Source: Lachnospiraceae bacterium
GTDB lineage: Bacteria; Bacillota; Clostridia; Lachnospirales; Lachnospiraceae
Assembly: GCA_024403275.1 (NCBI GenBank)
Contig: JAKSSD010000011.1
Span: 1 to 49,648, forward strand
Direction of reading: 5' to 3'
Length of the DNA: 49,648 nt
A program made the translations under genes and the position numbers. Below the pieces are notes generated by a model. The model ran no database searches. It had not been told where the DNA came from and worked only from the letters and a program-made list of their open reading frames with translations. Shown here piece by piece: positions 29,663 through 38,419 of the stretch (positions are counted from its first letter, which is position 1; every line of letters begins with the position of its first letter).

Positions 29663-30421
29663 AGAGTTACGATACTCTTTTTCTTTTTTGGCTTTATATT
29701 TTAATCTATATCTCTGCTGACAATCATCACATCTTACCTTTCTTCCTCTTGATTTTCCAGAAACCTTAAATGGAGTACCGCAATCAATACAAAATTTATA
29801 ATTAATATTATTGAATTTTGACCAAACTTTACCTACATTATCGAATGCTTTTATATTTATAACGGTGTTGCTTGTACTCTCTTTATCAACATATAAAACC
29901 TTCATAGATATATTATCTGGTTTCTTAGAAAATATTATTAATTTTTTCAGATATAGTTCGTGAATATCATTATATTTACTTTTAATATTATTCCATTTGA
30001 TTCCAGCAATTTTGTTTATTTCATCTATGCTATTATTTACCCATTCATGACCAGATACTATATAATTAAATTTTGCTATAACCAATAAAGCGAACGCCAA
30101 TCTCTGCTGACGTTTAACTGGTATAGTGTTTATAACATTAAGTTCATTTTGAGTAATCGGTATTTCATCAACTTCCTTTAATGGAAATTTTTTAGCACTC
30201 TTTATAGCTTTATCAATACGTTCATCCCATTCATAAAGATTAATACAAGGCCAATTGGAAACAAGCACTGATTTAATTTCAGTTTTTGCATCAGTAGAAT
30301 TCATGTTCTTCTTTTTAATATAATACTTGGCAAGCACACCTATTGCCACTCCGGGAGTATAATTATTTGTCTCTTCATTGATAATACACTCCGCATCTTT
30401 AACCTCGTTCATTATTAGCAT
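29660..30421 (-). CDS. Zinc-ribbon protein next to the phage RNA polymerase
   Basis: 253 residues. The first 200 residues are helical and resemble phage accessory proteins (RQQRLAFALLVIAKFNYIVS). The C-terminus has a zinc ribbon, CIDCG ... CDDC, then a very basic tail (QRYRLKYKAKKEKEYRNS) suited to nucleic acid binding. It overlaps the polymerase stop codon by seven bases, so the two are coupled. A transcription co-factor of the polymerase is a reasonable guess but unproven. Confidence 0.6.
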   Translation of the reverse strand: MLIMNEVKDAECIINEETNNYTPGVAIGVLAKYYIKKKNMNSTDAKTEIKSVLVSNWPCINLYEWDERIDKAIKSAKKFPLKEVDEIPITQNELNVINTIPVKRQQRLAFALLVIAKFNYIVSGHEWVNNSIDEINKIAGIKWNNIKSKYNDIHELYLKKLIIFSKKPDNISMKVLYVDKESTSNTVINIKAFDNVGKVWSKFNNINYKFCIDCGTPFKVSGKSRGRKVRCDDCQQRYRLKYKAKKEKEYRNS

Positions 30422-33132
30422 ATTTCAAATTCCTTTCTCTCAAAAAGTACTCCATCGTATTCTATACTACCATCATCAGATTGGGTAAGATAATTTAAAG
30501 TATTATTATTCTTATCAAGAAGATTTTTTATTATCTGATCTACACTGACATCCCATGCGAATGCTTTGGATTTATTATGAACATAACATAAGTCAATTAC
30601 AATATTACAGAGTTCTTCGCTGCTTGAACATGTTTCTTCACATTTACGTTTATAGTATGATTTGATTTCATTAAGTTCTTTTACGAAATCTTCTTTCAAA
30701 ACTTTGAAAGTATTCATTTTTTCACTAAGAGTCATTTTTTCTCTGGTATACTCTCCATATAAACGTTTAATTTCTTCATATGTAATTACATTATAATCAC
30801 AATCACTTTTAAGAATAGTGTAGTCAAATTCTGATTCAGCTTTTATTTTTGAAGCATATCCTTTGAATTCATCTTCAACCATATGACAAAGCTTGTTCAT
30901 GGTACATCCATTATCATTAACAGGAAAATATTTATGATAATATTTAATGTAATCCAACTCTTCCTCAGTAAATTCACTTTTTTGCAAAAGTTCATCTATT
31001 GAACAATCGAAAAGAAAAGCACATTTGTGTTCTGAATTTGAAGTATAATGAATATATTTTTTGTTGATATCTGGATATATATAGCGGAAGAAGTAAGGTT
31101 TCTTATCTACACAAATGCTATTATTAAAAATATCTTCCTCTGTAAGTTCTTCTCCTTCTTTGGGCTTGATTCTCTGATACCAGTATTTTGGCATCGGTTT
31201 GGTTATCGCCCCTTTCACTGCATCGATGTCTGACTGCTGATATAATTGTCCGCATTTTATTCTATATATTAACGTTTTATATTCATCGCTATCTTTATCA
31301 AATAACGGTAGCATATCAAACATACTGGTTACTCTATTGGTTATTGCACCGACTTTAGAACCAAATCCCTTTTTGTTACTATCTCTTAAAAGATTTTCGG
31401 TAACAACGAATTTTTCAGCAGAATTCTGAACGCACATAATTGTAGGCGTAGACTCCCAATTATCAACTAACACCTTGTTATCGGTTGTCAGGAAAATATC
31501 TCCATCGGCATCGGCCCCGTTGCCTGCTGCTCTGAAATTATCATGACAATTAAGAAGCATTAAGTTTGGACAATATCTATACCAGTAATTTGCCTTGTCG
31601 TTACTCGCTATACTCATTACTCTAATATTGTTATGACAACTCATAGGCGCACGAAAACAGGCCACTTTATTCACGTTTTTATCTTGCCAGAACTTATGAT
31701 AAATCTCTCCGGCTTTTAATATGCCGTAATCATCATCGTTTTCCACATTCACACCAAAGATTTTCTGACATAAAGCATAGGGATCTCCTACTATAATAGA
31801 ATAATTACCACGAACCTTAAGTACACCTATCTTGGCGTCCTGAATCTTCTTTGATATCAGAACATTAATCTTATCAATAACATACTTATCATTAATAAGT
31901 CTGTTGTCAATCATAAGAGCTTTGACGTAATCATTCATATTTACATCAATATTATTCTCATTAACCTTAACACCCTTAAGGAACAAAATAGTCTTATTGA
32001 TGTCGGCATGAAGAATATCCTTAAGCTCATTAACAGTAGGAGAGATAAGCTCCTTTATCTGTTCGTCAGTAAGATTATAACTCTGTATAAACTGATAATT
32101 AAGAGTACGCACTTCATCGAGATGTTTAGGTGTTACCTTTGTTACGCAGAATCCATAATTATTCATATGAGACTTGTTTAAAAAATCATCAATAGATTCA
32201 TATGCACTCCAGAGTTTCAGCATGCTTGTTGTAAGAATAATATCAATATCATTAATATTATGTTCCTTACCCCAAACATCCTTAACAATGGATTTATTGT
32301 GGAGTTTTGCGAATTCCTTAAAGTCGAATGTGGCAACCATACCTTTAGTAAAAGCGTGTCGTACACAGCACCCGGATAATAAATAGTCCAAGTGCATATC
32401 GTCCGACCATATCTGAGCAAGTTCAGGGGAGATAAGACCATAACCGTCAGATTCATCTAACTCTATCTCAGCAGTCTTATGTTCCATCTTAGGTTCATCA
32501 GTTTCACTGTCATCAAGGAATATTACATCCTCAGTAAAATGAGTAATCAAGTCATCTACTACAAGAATTCTATTAGTATTCGTAACAGGGTAACTACCAC
32601 TAAGAGCAAGGGCTTTGTATGCCTCATACTTTGCCGGAACTATCTTGTACTCTGGATTTCTGCCATTCTCAACAAGCCTATTGAGTTCGTCATGCATACA
32701 GGTATACATGACAGTGGACTTCTTGACTTGATTAGGAGAACCTATGAATCTCACATAGGTCTTGCCATTGACCTGAAAACCAGACTTTAACTTATCAATA
32801 TCACTGGCCTTATTCATAACCACATTAATAAGCTCAGGAACGAACTGAATATCATCAAGTTCTTTATATAATTCTTTAATTATTAAACCTTTTCCTGATT
32901 CTTTTTTCAAAGATTTAATCTTTTTTAAATTATTTTCATATTTTAATTTTGTTTTTTCTCTGTCAACATTATTAATAGTATCAATCCATCTAATAACCTG
33001 ATTATCAGAAATACTGATTATCTGTTTGTTCTTTCTTGCAGTATTAATATCGACTGCGAAATTCATTTTATTTTCAAGAATATCCTTGCTTTGAATCTTA
33101 AGAATATATCTTGGGTATAAAGGCTGCTTCAA
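30415..33132 (-). CDS. Two-barrel RNA polymerase (YonO / QDE-1 type)
   Basis: 905 residues. Single-subunit RNA polymerase of the double-psi beta-barrel class that includes eukaryotic RNA-dependent RNA polymerases (QDE-1), phage SPbeta YonO and crAss-like phage polymerases. The catalytic metal motif DxDGD is seen as DADGD near residue 540 in NGADADGDIFLTTDN, preceded by VACFRAPMSCHNNIRVM and NYSIIVGDPYALC and followed by PTIMCVQNSAEK and TNRVTSMFDM. By analogy with YonO it should transcribe DNA, probably late genes. The ribosome site GAGAGG best fits a TTG start at 33132 (MKQPLYPRYI). A copy of the TACTAAG motif lies just upstream. Confidence 0.86.
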   Translation of the reverse strand: MKQPLYPRYILKIQSKDILENKMNFAVDINTARKNKQIISISDNQVIRWIDTINNVDREKTKLKYENNLKKIKSLKKESGKGLIIKELYKELDDIQFVPELINVVMNKASDIDKLKSGFQVNGKTYVRFIGSPNQVKKSTVMYTCMHDELNRLVENGRNPEYKIVPAKYEAYKALALSGSYPVTNTNRILVVDDLITHFTEDVIFLDDSETDEPKMEHKTAEIELDESDGYGLISPELAQIWSDDMHLDYLLSGCCVRHAFTKGMVATFDFKEFAKLHNKSIVKDVWGKEHNINDIDIILTTSMLKLWSAYESIDDFLNKSHMNNYGFCVTKVTPKHLDEVRTLNYQFIQSYNLTDEQIKELISPTVNELKDILHADINKTILFLKGVKVNENNIDVNMNDYVKALMIDNRLINDKYVIDKINVLISKKIQDAKIGVLKVRGNYSIIVGDPYALCQKIFGVNVENDDDYGILKAGEIYHKFWQDKNVNKVACFRAPMSCHNNIRVMSIASNDKANYWYRYCPNLMLLNCHDNFRAAGNGADADGDIFLTTDNKVLVDNWESTPTIMCVQNSAEKFVVTENLLRDSNKKGFGSKVGAITNRVTSMFDMLPLFDKDSDEYKTLIYRIKCGQLYQQSDIDAVKGAITKPMPKYWYQRIKPKEGEELTEEDIFNNSICVDKKPYFFRYIYPDINKKYIHYTSNSEHKCAFLFDCSIDELLQKSEFTEEELDYIKYYHKYFPVNDNGCTMNKLCHMVEDEFKGYASKIKAESEFDYTILKSDCDYNVITYEEIKRLYGEYTREKMTLSEKMNTFKVLKEDFVKELNEIKSYYKRKCEETCSSSEELCNIVIDLCYVHNKSKAFAWDVSVDQIIKNLLDKNNNTLNYLTQSDDGSIEYDGVLFERKEFEIC

Positions 33133-33162
33133 TAGTATCAAACCTCTCTTCTTTAAAGTAAC

Positions 33163-33261
33163 TTAGTTCTTAGTAGTATGAGCTAAAACAGAAAACGATA
33201 CATTCATTATAACTTCTTCTGTAAGTATAGCCTGTATCTTTTTGTATTTTCTTAATCTCAT
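33163..33261 (-). CDS. 32-residue microprotein ahead of the RNA polymerase gene
   Basis: ATG with AAGGAG eight bases upstream, reading MRLRKYKKIQAILTEEVI and ending HTTKN. Basic N-terminus, short hydrophobic segment. Its last codons and stop are formed by the conserved motif ACTACTAAGAACTAA (33163-33179). It may be a small peptide or a leader coupling translation to the downstream polymerase. Confidence 0.5.
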   Translation of the reverse strand: MRLRKYKKIQAILTEEVIMNVSFSVLAHTTKN

Positions 33262-33272
33262 TTGAAAACTCC

Positions 33273-33479
33273 TTAATCAAACGTTCTGCGAATCACTCTG
33301 TCTCTCCAGTTATATAAGTCATTCTTGGTCTGAAACTCAGGAATATCCATATGAATATCAAATCCATCAAACAGTTCCTTTGTATACTTAATATCAATTC
33401 TGGTCGGTGGCAGCATATCTTTTCTCTTAATAGTAGCACCGTACAAAGACCTGTCACTGCAATAATGTTTATTCTTCAT
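33273..33479 (-). CDS. Small hypothetical protein
   Basis: 68 residues, not recognised. Basic, with RIDIKYTKELFDGFDIHMDI and a C-terminal NWRDRVIRRTF. Overlaps the preceding gene by four bases, as is typical of this early operon. Confidence 0.55.
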   Translation of the reverse strand: MKNKHYCSDRSLYGATIKRKDMLPPTRIDIKYTKELFDGFDIHMDIPEFQTKNDLYNWRDRVIRRTFD

Positions 33480-33661
33480 CTCAGATACCTCTCTTCAAAT
33501 GTTTCAATTATTTCAGAATCAATAACTTCCTTTGCATACAGTAGAACGTCTGGACTCTTATGGTAGTAGTCAACAAGTTCACTCATTGACTCAAAGCTAA
33601 CAAGCTGCTCCTCAACACTGTGAATGCAAGTCTCTGGAATGTAATAAGCTTTAAATATCAT
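33476..33661 (-). CDS. Small hypothetical protein
   Basis: 61 residues, acidic and helical, not recognised. ATGA overlaps join it to both neighbours. Early leftward operon. Confidence 0.5.
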   Translation of the reverse strand: MIFKAYYIPETCIHSVEEQLVSFESMSELVDYYHKSPDVLLYAKEVIDSEIIETFEERYLR

Positions 33662-34038
33662 GGCGTAATCTCCTTTACCTTTGAATCATCAACAGGACAT
33701 ATATGTAAGAATGCATCCTGTTCCATAGTAAATATCGCATGAATATCACGACAATACATACTAACCTTGGTTGCATATATCACGACACCAGAATCGCATG
33801 AACCTAATATGTTATCAATCGTATAAGTTTCATCATAAAGATTAAACCTATCTCCAGCATTAAGTTCTACTTCATAAAGAGTAATACTTGTATCGGTATA
33901 AGGTTCATATTCTTCGATACATCTCTCTATATATTCCATATTATCTTCATTCTCATGTTTAACCGTTTCAATGGCTTCGTCTTTGCTGCGTGTAGCATAG
34001 ATTGCCATACCCTGAGAGACAAACCAATACAGCTTCAT
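33658..34038 (-). CDS. Hypothetical protein, early operon
   Basis: 126 residues from ATG 34038 (MKLYWFVSQ), which has GGAGG eight bases upstream and overlaps the previous stop as ATGA. An N-terminal domain resembles a short regulator with ATRSKDEAIETVKHEN, and the C-terminal part is beta rich. Function not recognised. Confidence 0.55.
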   Translation of the reverse strand: MKLYWFVSQGMAIYATRSKDEAIETVKHENEDNMEYIERCIEEYEPYTDTSITLYEVELNAGDRFNLYDETYTIDNILGSCDSGVVIYATKVSMYCRDIHAIFTMEQDAFLHICPVDDSKVKEITP

Positions 34039-34541
34039 ATATCCCAACCTCCAGTTTGAATTACTCTTGCATTGCCTTCATTAAGAAGTTTTGCAATAGA
34101 GTTTATGCCCATCTTATACGTGATATCCTTATATTCATGACCAAATGGAATACCAATATCTGCAAGAGTTCTCATGGCGATATCACGTTCCCACTTAATC
34201 TGAGCAACAATATCCTCAATAAACTCATCAACATTAATGAACTTGTCAAGCTTATCAAGGTAAACCCACGTACCCGGCTGATCTATTTCATTAAAATACC
34301 ATCCATAGAATTCAGTTACCGTTTTAAATGCATTGTATTCTTTCTGATTATGAATGATAATCTTATTAATATTTGTAAAGAAGTCATCATGTGAACTGAA
34401 TACAACCTCTTTATGTTCAGATGTAATGAATGTAACGTTCTTCATCTCAGGATTGATGAATGCAGCTTCGTACTCCTTACACTCAAGAGCAGTATCGAAT
34501 ACAGCACCGTCATCAGCAATATACTTAGTTACTTCAGTCAT
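34035..34541 (-). CDS. Hypothetical protein, early operon
   Basis: 168 residues. Begins VTKYIADDGAVFDTALECKE, a pattern common in small phage proteins of Clostridial phages in which a short strand hairpin is followed by a helix. The C-terminus is helical (FINVDEFIEDIVAQIKWERD). Function unknown; translationally coupled to the next gene. Confidence 0.6.
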   Translation of the reverse strand: MTEVTKYIADDGAVFDTALECKEYEAAFINPEMKNVTFITSEHKEVVFSSHDDFFTNINKIIIHNQKEYNAFKTVTEFYGWYFNEIDQPGTWVYLDKLDKFINVDEFIEDIVAQIKWERDIAMRTLADIGIPFGHEYKDITYKMGINSIAKLLNEGNARVIQTGGWDI

Positions 34542-34544
34542 AGC

Positions 34545-35186
34545 TTAGTTCTCCTTTACATTGTAAATATTAGTCTCTATACTCTGTAAGTAATACTTAT
34601 TTGTTTCTAAGCTTTTTACAACTGCCATCTCAGCACCTTCAATTTTATCAAACTTAATTAATTTATAAGGAATACCACTAATCAATTCAAAAGTATCACC
34701 CGGCTTTAAATCTTTTATTTTCTCATGAGGATTTCTAATTTCATAACCCATAAGTTTTGCATATGGTTTAACGACATCTTCTGGCTTAATCTCATATTTA
34801 CCACACGATCCAAATTCAACCTTTTCAGTAATGAAATTTATTAAAACAAATTTGCCTTCAATTAAACACGTATGGAGTTTGATGTCTTCGTTTTTCATGA
34901 ACTCATGATATATTCTGCTAACCCAATCTTCATAGGTTTCGTTGAAGTGTTCTCTTTCAGGTTCAACAAGTTCAATCTCATCGCTGTTTACCCAAGTCCA
35001 ACTTGCTGTTTTTTCATTACATTCATACTCGTATTCAATCCAGTCAACACAAATATCTAAACGAGCAGCGGTATTATCAATAGATATTACCTTACCTACC
35101 GTACCTTTAGGTGGATATGCAAACGAATCGCTCCTAACAGGTTCATCGCATATAGCTACAACCTTATCACCAGTTTTATAATGCAT
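34545..35186 (-). CDS. Hypothetical protein with SH3-like N-terminus
   Basis: 213 residues from ATG 35186 (MHYKTGDKVVAI) with AAGGAG upstream. YKTGDKV ... GTVGKVISIDN looks like an SH3/KOW-type barrel that often binds nucleic acid or protein. A second similar short strand set follows (LKPGDTFELISGIPYKLI). No catalytic motif. Function not known. Confidence 0.55.
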   Translation of the reverse strand: MHYKTGDKVVAICDEPVRSDSFAYPPKGTVGKVISIDNTAARLDICVDWIEYEYECNEKTASWTWVNSDEIELVEPEREHFNETYEDWVSRIYHEFMKNEDIKLHTCLIEGKFVLINFITEKVEFGSCGKYEIKPEDVVKPYAKLMGYEIRNPHEKIKDLKPGDTFELISGIPYKLIKFDKIEGAEMAVVKSLETNKYYLQSIETNIYNVKEN

Positions 35187-35191
35187 AAATA

Positions 35192-35767
35192 TCACTCCTT
35201 AATTTCAAGCCAATGATTCTCTTTATCAGATTCATACACAGTCTTAATCTTCTCAATAAACTTCTTAACAGCATAGCCATAGTCATCAAGATACTTGGAC
35301 TTAAATATCTTCTGAATAGTATCATCATCCAGCTTCTTCACACGTTTACTTGGAGATGTAATACCATTCTCATTTCTCCATCCTGTGCATACACCGCCGT
35401 TATGATAAATGGTAAGTGCATTCTTGCCGTAGATATTATTGTAGTAGATATTGTAAACACAAAGTCCATACTTAACAGCTAAGTCACCATATATAACTTC
35501 ATCAGTTCCATCAACATCAGTCCTGATACCGACATTGCCTGTAAGCACTTTGTACAGTTTATGTTCTCCTACGGCTTTGTAGACATACCAGTCAATGCCG
35601 AATATGTTACACATTGTATCGTCATCTCCGGCAAGAGCAACTGTTTCCTCATACCATTTAAGATTACGATACTCAGCAGGTTTATCTCCATACCAAGTAG
35701 CTACAGGATCTACATAGTAATTAAAGCTTGGATACTTATTCAGAAGTTCCGTTTCCGTTAATCTCAT
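35192..35767 (-). CDS. Hypothetical protein, early operon
   Basis: 191 residues from ATG 35767 (MRLTETELLNKYPSF), which lies inside the end of the previous gene in another frame with GGCGG upstream; a longer frame to 35878 is only the alternate reading of that gene. Aromatic-rich (NIFGIDWYVYKAVGEHKLYK). Not recognised. Confidence 0.55.
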   Translation of the reverse strand: MRLTETELLNKYPSFNYYVDPVATWYGDKPAEYRNLKWYEETVALAGDDDTMCNIFGIDWYVYKAVGEHKLYKVLTGNVGIRTDVDGTDEVIYGDLAVKYGLCVYNIYYNNIYGKNALTIYHNGGVCTGWRNENGITSPSKRVKKLDDDTIQKIFKSKYLDDYGYAVKKFIEKIKTVYESDKENHWLEIKE

Positions 35768-35921
35768 ATTCACAACCGCCTTCCTCTTCAAAGTAATGAC
35801 CGCATAAGTAACAGCCATGTTTCCATTTCTGAATACACTCATAACAATTCTCATCATGAGTGAACGCCGGGTCACCACAGTTGTAGGATGATGACCATAT
35901 ACACCAAAACTTGTCGCACAT
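35736..35921 (-). CDS. Small cysteine-rich protein
   Basis: 61 residues with eight cysteines (CDKFWC, CGD, CYEC, CYLCGHYF, GGC), likely binding one or two zinc ions. It overlaps the start of the next gene by 32 bases. Not recognised; probably a small regulatory or host-interaction protein. Confidence 0.6.
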   Translation of the reverse strand: MCDKFWCIWSSSYNCGDPAFTHDENCYECIQKWKHGCYLCGHYFEEEGGCEYEINGNGTSE

Positions 35922-35925
35922 AGAA

Positions 35926-36144
35926 TTATACCTTATTCAGATTAGCTCTCTCATGACACTTATCACATTCAATCTCTATGAGCTGCACAGAGCCATAGTC
36001 AGAGATGTGATAACTAAAATTCCTGTTACCGCAACAGGTATAGTGTTTGTGCTTGAAGTTCTGCCACGTAATCTTCTCTGATGGAGAGAAGAGGTACAGG
36101 ATGTGGTCTTTTAAATCTGAGATATCGTTATTGTTCTTTTGCAT
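35926..36144 (-). CDS. Small zinc-ribbon protein, first gene of the leftward operon
   Basis: 72 residues. CCG and CDKC, about 26 residues apart, suggest a zinc ribbon. Preceded by GAGAGGA and about 75 bases downstream of the leftward promoter, so it is likely the first protein expressed leftward. Function unknown. Confidence 0.6.
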   Translation of the reverse strand: MQKNNNDISDLKDHILYLFSPSEKITWQNFKHKHYTCCGNRNFSYHISDYGSVQLIEIECDKCHERANLNKV

Positions 36145-36162
36145 TGAGTATCATTCCTCTCA

Positions 36163-36247
36163 TTAGTTCTTAGTAGTATATATAATAGTATAGAGGACTT
36201 AATTAGTCCTTAGTATTATGATACCATATAAGTATGGGTTTTGTCAA
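36163..36247 (-). promoter_or_regulatory. Leftward promoter with two TACTAAG motif copies
   Basis: Minus strand: TTGACA (36247-36242), 18 bases, TATCAT (36223-36218). Directly downstream come two copies of the repeated motif, ATACTAAGGACTAA (36217-36203) and ATACTACTAAGAACTAA (36179-36163). Between them GGACTTAATTAGTCC can fold as a small hairpin in the transcript leader. It should drive the leftward early operon. Confidence 0.7.
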
Positions 36248-36650
36248 TAGGGAAGTTGTAATTTAAGGGGATTATAGTCTGGAGATACTATATATAATAG
36301 TATATAACGGGGTTGGGGAATATTATAATAGTACAGGTCAGGAAATATAGTGTGTATAAAGTGTATTTTAAGGGGCAGGGGTAGGAGTGTTTAGAATTGC
36401 TGTAGGGGCGATGACTGGATTGTTATGGAGTACTACCACCAAACGAAGGCCTTCCCGGCACACGTTCCGTGACAACATACCCCCGGTCAAGATTCCGTCA
36501 GATGCGGTAAACACGTGCATCAGGGCAGGTCAGGCAGCAGATCCACCTCCTGCATTTACTTAAATTAAATTTAAGCTTTTAAAGTTGGCTTCCTTCAAAA
36601 AACGACTTTAATTTTTCGTATACCCTGCAGGGGTATATTTTTTCAATGAT

Positions 36651-36785
36651 TTTTCCTTTGGTTTATTTACTCTAATGTACATTCATTTTCTTTGGAGTAA
36701 ATCAACTAAACAATATTCATTCTCTTTGGTTTATTTCATTCATTGAAAGATATTCCTTTGGTTAATTCACTCCAATGAATTGTAA
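36651..36785. repeat. Four iteron-like repeats
   Basis: CTTTGG cores start at 36656, 36690, 36724 and 36756, spaced 34, 34 and 32 bases. The extended unit is about YCTTTGGTTWATTYACTCNAATG; the second copy has GAGTAAATC after the core. Regular spacing near three helical turns in an AT-rich segment is typical of replication initiator or regulator binding sites. Confidence 0.68.
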
Positions 36786-37082
36786 ATAAACTATGAATAT
36801 TTGTATAAAATGAAAAAAGTGATTTGTATTCTTTTTATTGCAAAACGATATTGATATATTTCAAAATAATATATTCATATTGTTTTGGATAAAGTCACGG
36901 CAGTTGTTCAGGGTATACCCGGCAGCAAAACAAACTTTTCCGATACTGCATAATATAGTATACTTATCTGATATTTTCCGGCCTGATATCATTAAAAACC
37001 CTTGTAAACATCGGTAAAACCTACATTTAAGACTATTTAAACTTTTTCAATGCCGTATAATATAGTATATGCTATAAAAATA

Positions 37083-37136
37083 TTTTAGAAAATTTTCTAA
37101 AAAAGTGTTGACAACTAATTTAGTTCGTAGTATAAT
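37083..37136 (+). promoter_or_regulatory. Strong rightward promoter with palindromic operator
   Basis: Perfect consensus TTGACA (37108-37113), 17-base spacer, TATAAT (37131-37136). A perfect 20-base palindrome with arms TTTTAGAAAA / TTTTCTAAAA sits at 37083-37102, five bases before the -35. The spacer also contains a reverse-oriented copy of the TACTA motif (37120-37133). It drives the right-arm operon. Confidence 0.85.
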
Positions 37137-37208
37137 GTTAGACAAGGGAAGGGATAAAACCCACATACACCCATATACTACCATTATGATTTTTTAGGAG
37201 GAATTCTT

Positions 37209-38333
37209 ATGAAAAAAACTATCGAATTTATTTACAGAAACAAGGCCGGAAAACTTATGAATACTCAGACAATCGGCAGCCGCTTAATAAATGCAGTTGT
37301 AGCTAATACAATTGAAGAAGGTACAGAAACAAACGTTGTAGTTTATAAAGTTCCTGAATACACATTCACAACTGACGAACTCGGTACAATAACAATAGCT
37401 CATACATACACCGAAGAAGACGGGGATATAATCTATCACGTTTCATGCAACTATCATGATATTGAATGTATGCAGTGTGAACTTTCAAAGGCAATAACAA
37501 TGTGCTTTGAATATCTTATGCAGGCGGCCGAAGAAATGGCAGCTGAAGAAGCTGAAGTTATGCAGGAAATTGAAGCTGAAGAAATGCAGGAAGCCCCGGA
37601 AGCTATTGAAAATGAAATAGTTGAAACTGTTGAAACTGAAGACGGGGATATCTACATAATCGAAACAAACAAGGGATATCAAGGAAACATTGAAACTTAT
37701 TTACTGAAGAAAAACGGCAGAATAATATATGAGTCATACAACCTGAATGAAGTGTTAAACTATATGAACGGCCGTATATATGCCGGAGACATTCAACAAA
37801 AATACACTTCAGCAAATACCAGTATAAACGATAAGAAAATCCCGGTTGTATTTTCTACCCTGATTAATAAGGCCGATAAACTTAATATCCGCTTAGATAT
37901 GACAAGTATATTTGATACGGGCTGTGGAAAATATATAAACCACATTAAAGAATATTGCAGCAAAAATCTTATTAGATATTTTGGCCGGGATAAATACAAT
38001 CAACCTGAAGAAGTAAATAATGCATGGATAAATGATATTTACGGAGTATACTTGAATGATGATAATCACATATTTACAAGTAGTAATGTGCTTAATGTGA
38101 TTAAAGGTGAAAACTGCCGTAAACAGTATATAAACGATATAGTCAAGTATATGCAGGCCGGGGAAAAGTTATACATTACAGTATTTGAAGGCAATAAGTC
38201 CGGCCGGGGAAAAGTTACAAAAAAAGACTGTTGGCAGGAAAACAGAAAACTTGCAACTTATATCCCTGAAGTTAAAAACTGCGGATTCTCTGAAGTTACT
38301 ATGAAATATGGTATGATTATAGCAACTTTATAA
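37209..38333 (+). CDS. Methyltransferase-like protein with acidic linker
   Basis: 374 residues, first gene of the rightward operon, with AGGAGG upstream. Residues 1-105 are an uncharacterised N-terminal domain, 105-145 a Glu/Ala-rich acidic linker, and 210-374 resemble a Rossmann-type SAM methyltransferase: IFDTGCGKY (234-242, motif I), an acidic residue at 261 after the next strand, and SSNVLNVI (291-298, motif IV position). VFEGNKSGRGKVTKKD follows. The usual catalytic DPPY is absent, so target and activity are unknown. DNA, RNA or protein modification are all possible. Confidence 0.6.
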   Translation: MKKTIEFIYRNKAGKLMNTQTIGSRLINAVVANTIEEGTETNVVVYKVPEYTFTTDELGTITIAHTYTEEDGDIIYHVSCNYHDIECMQCELSKAITMCFEYLMQAAEEMAAEEAEVMQEIEAEEMQEAPEAIENEIVETVETEDGDIYIIETNKGYQGNIETYLLKKNGRIIYESYNLNEVLNYMNGRIYAGDIQQKYTSANTSINDKKIPVVFSTLINKADKLNIRLDMTSIFDTGCGKYINHIKEYCSKNLIRYFGRDKYNQPEEVNNAWINDIYGVYLNDDNHIFTSSNVLNVIKGENCRKQYINDIVKYMQAGEKLYITVFEGNKSGRGKVTKKDCWQENRKLATYIPEVKNCGFSEVTMKYGMIIATL

Positions 38334-38347
38334 TACTAAACACTAAA
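38333..38347 (+). promoter_or_regulatory. TACTAAG motif copy
   Basis: ATACTAAACACTAAA directly after the stop codon at 38333, preceded by TATAAT. Oriented rightward like the operon. Confidence 0.6.
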
Positions 38348-38360
38348 TTAATACATACAA

Positions 38361-38380
38361 CCGGGGGATAATTCCCCCGG
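38361..38380 (+). other. GC-rich intergenic hairpin
   Basis: CCGGGGGA / TTCCCCCGG, 8-bp stem with a TAAT loop, between the first gene and the next ribosome binding site. No T tract follows, so it is not a standard terminator. Confidence 0.7.
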
Positions 38381-38419
38381 AGTAAATACAAACATTGTTA
38401 CATAGTAGGAGGAATTATT

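Larger units (their letters stand above)
36145..37208. other. 1.06 kb divergent non-coding region
   Basis: No credible gene. From left to right: leftward promoter and motif pair (36163-36247), AT repeats TATAATAGTA (near 36181, 36294 and 36322), a GC-richer island (36360-36560) able to fold hairpins, a hairpin AAAGTYG...CGACTTT with a T tract (36576-36620), palindromes TACCCTGCAGGGGTA (36620) and GGGTATACCC (36911), the four iterons (36651-36785), two copies of ATAATATAGTATA (36950 and 37057), then the rightward promoter. It looks like a combined control region and possible replication origin. Confidence 0.6.

Noticed and set aside
36403-36562. Plus-strand frame of about 50 codons (starting MTGLLWSTTTKRR) and an overlapping minus-strand frame (starting MHVFTASDG)
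   Set aside because: Neither has a properly spaced ribosome site, and codon use is unlike the neighbours. Openness on both strands is likely due to local GC content.
36145-37208. Diversity-generating retroelement or retron in the control region
   Set aside because: No reverse transcriptase gene or template/variable repeat pair is seen in the window.
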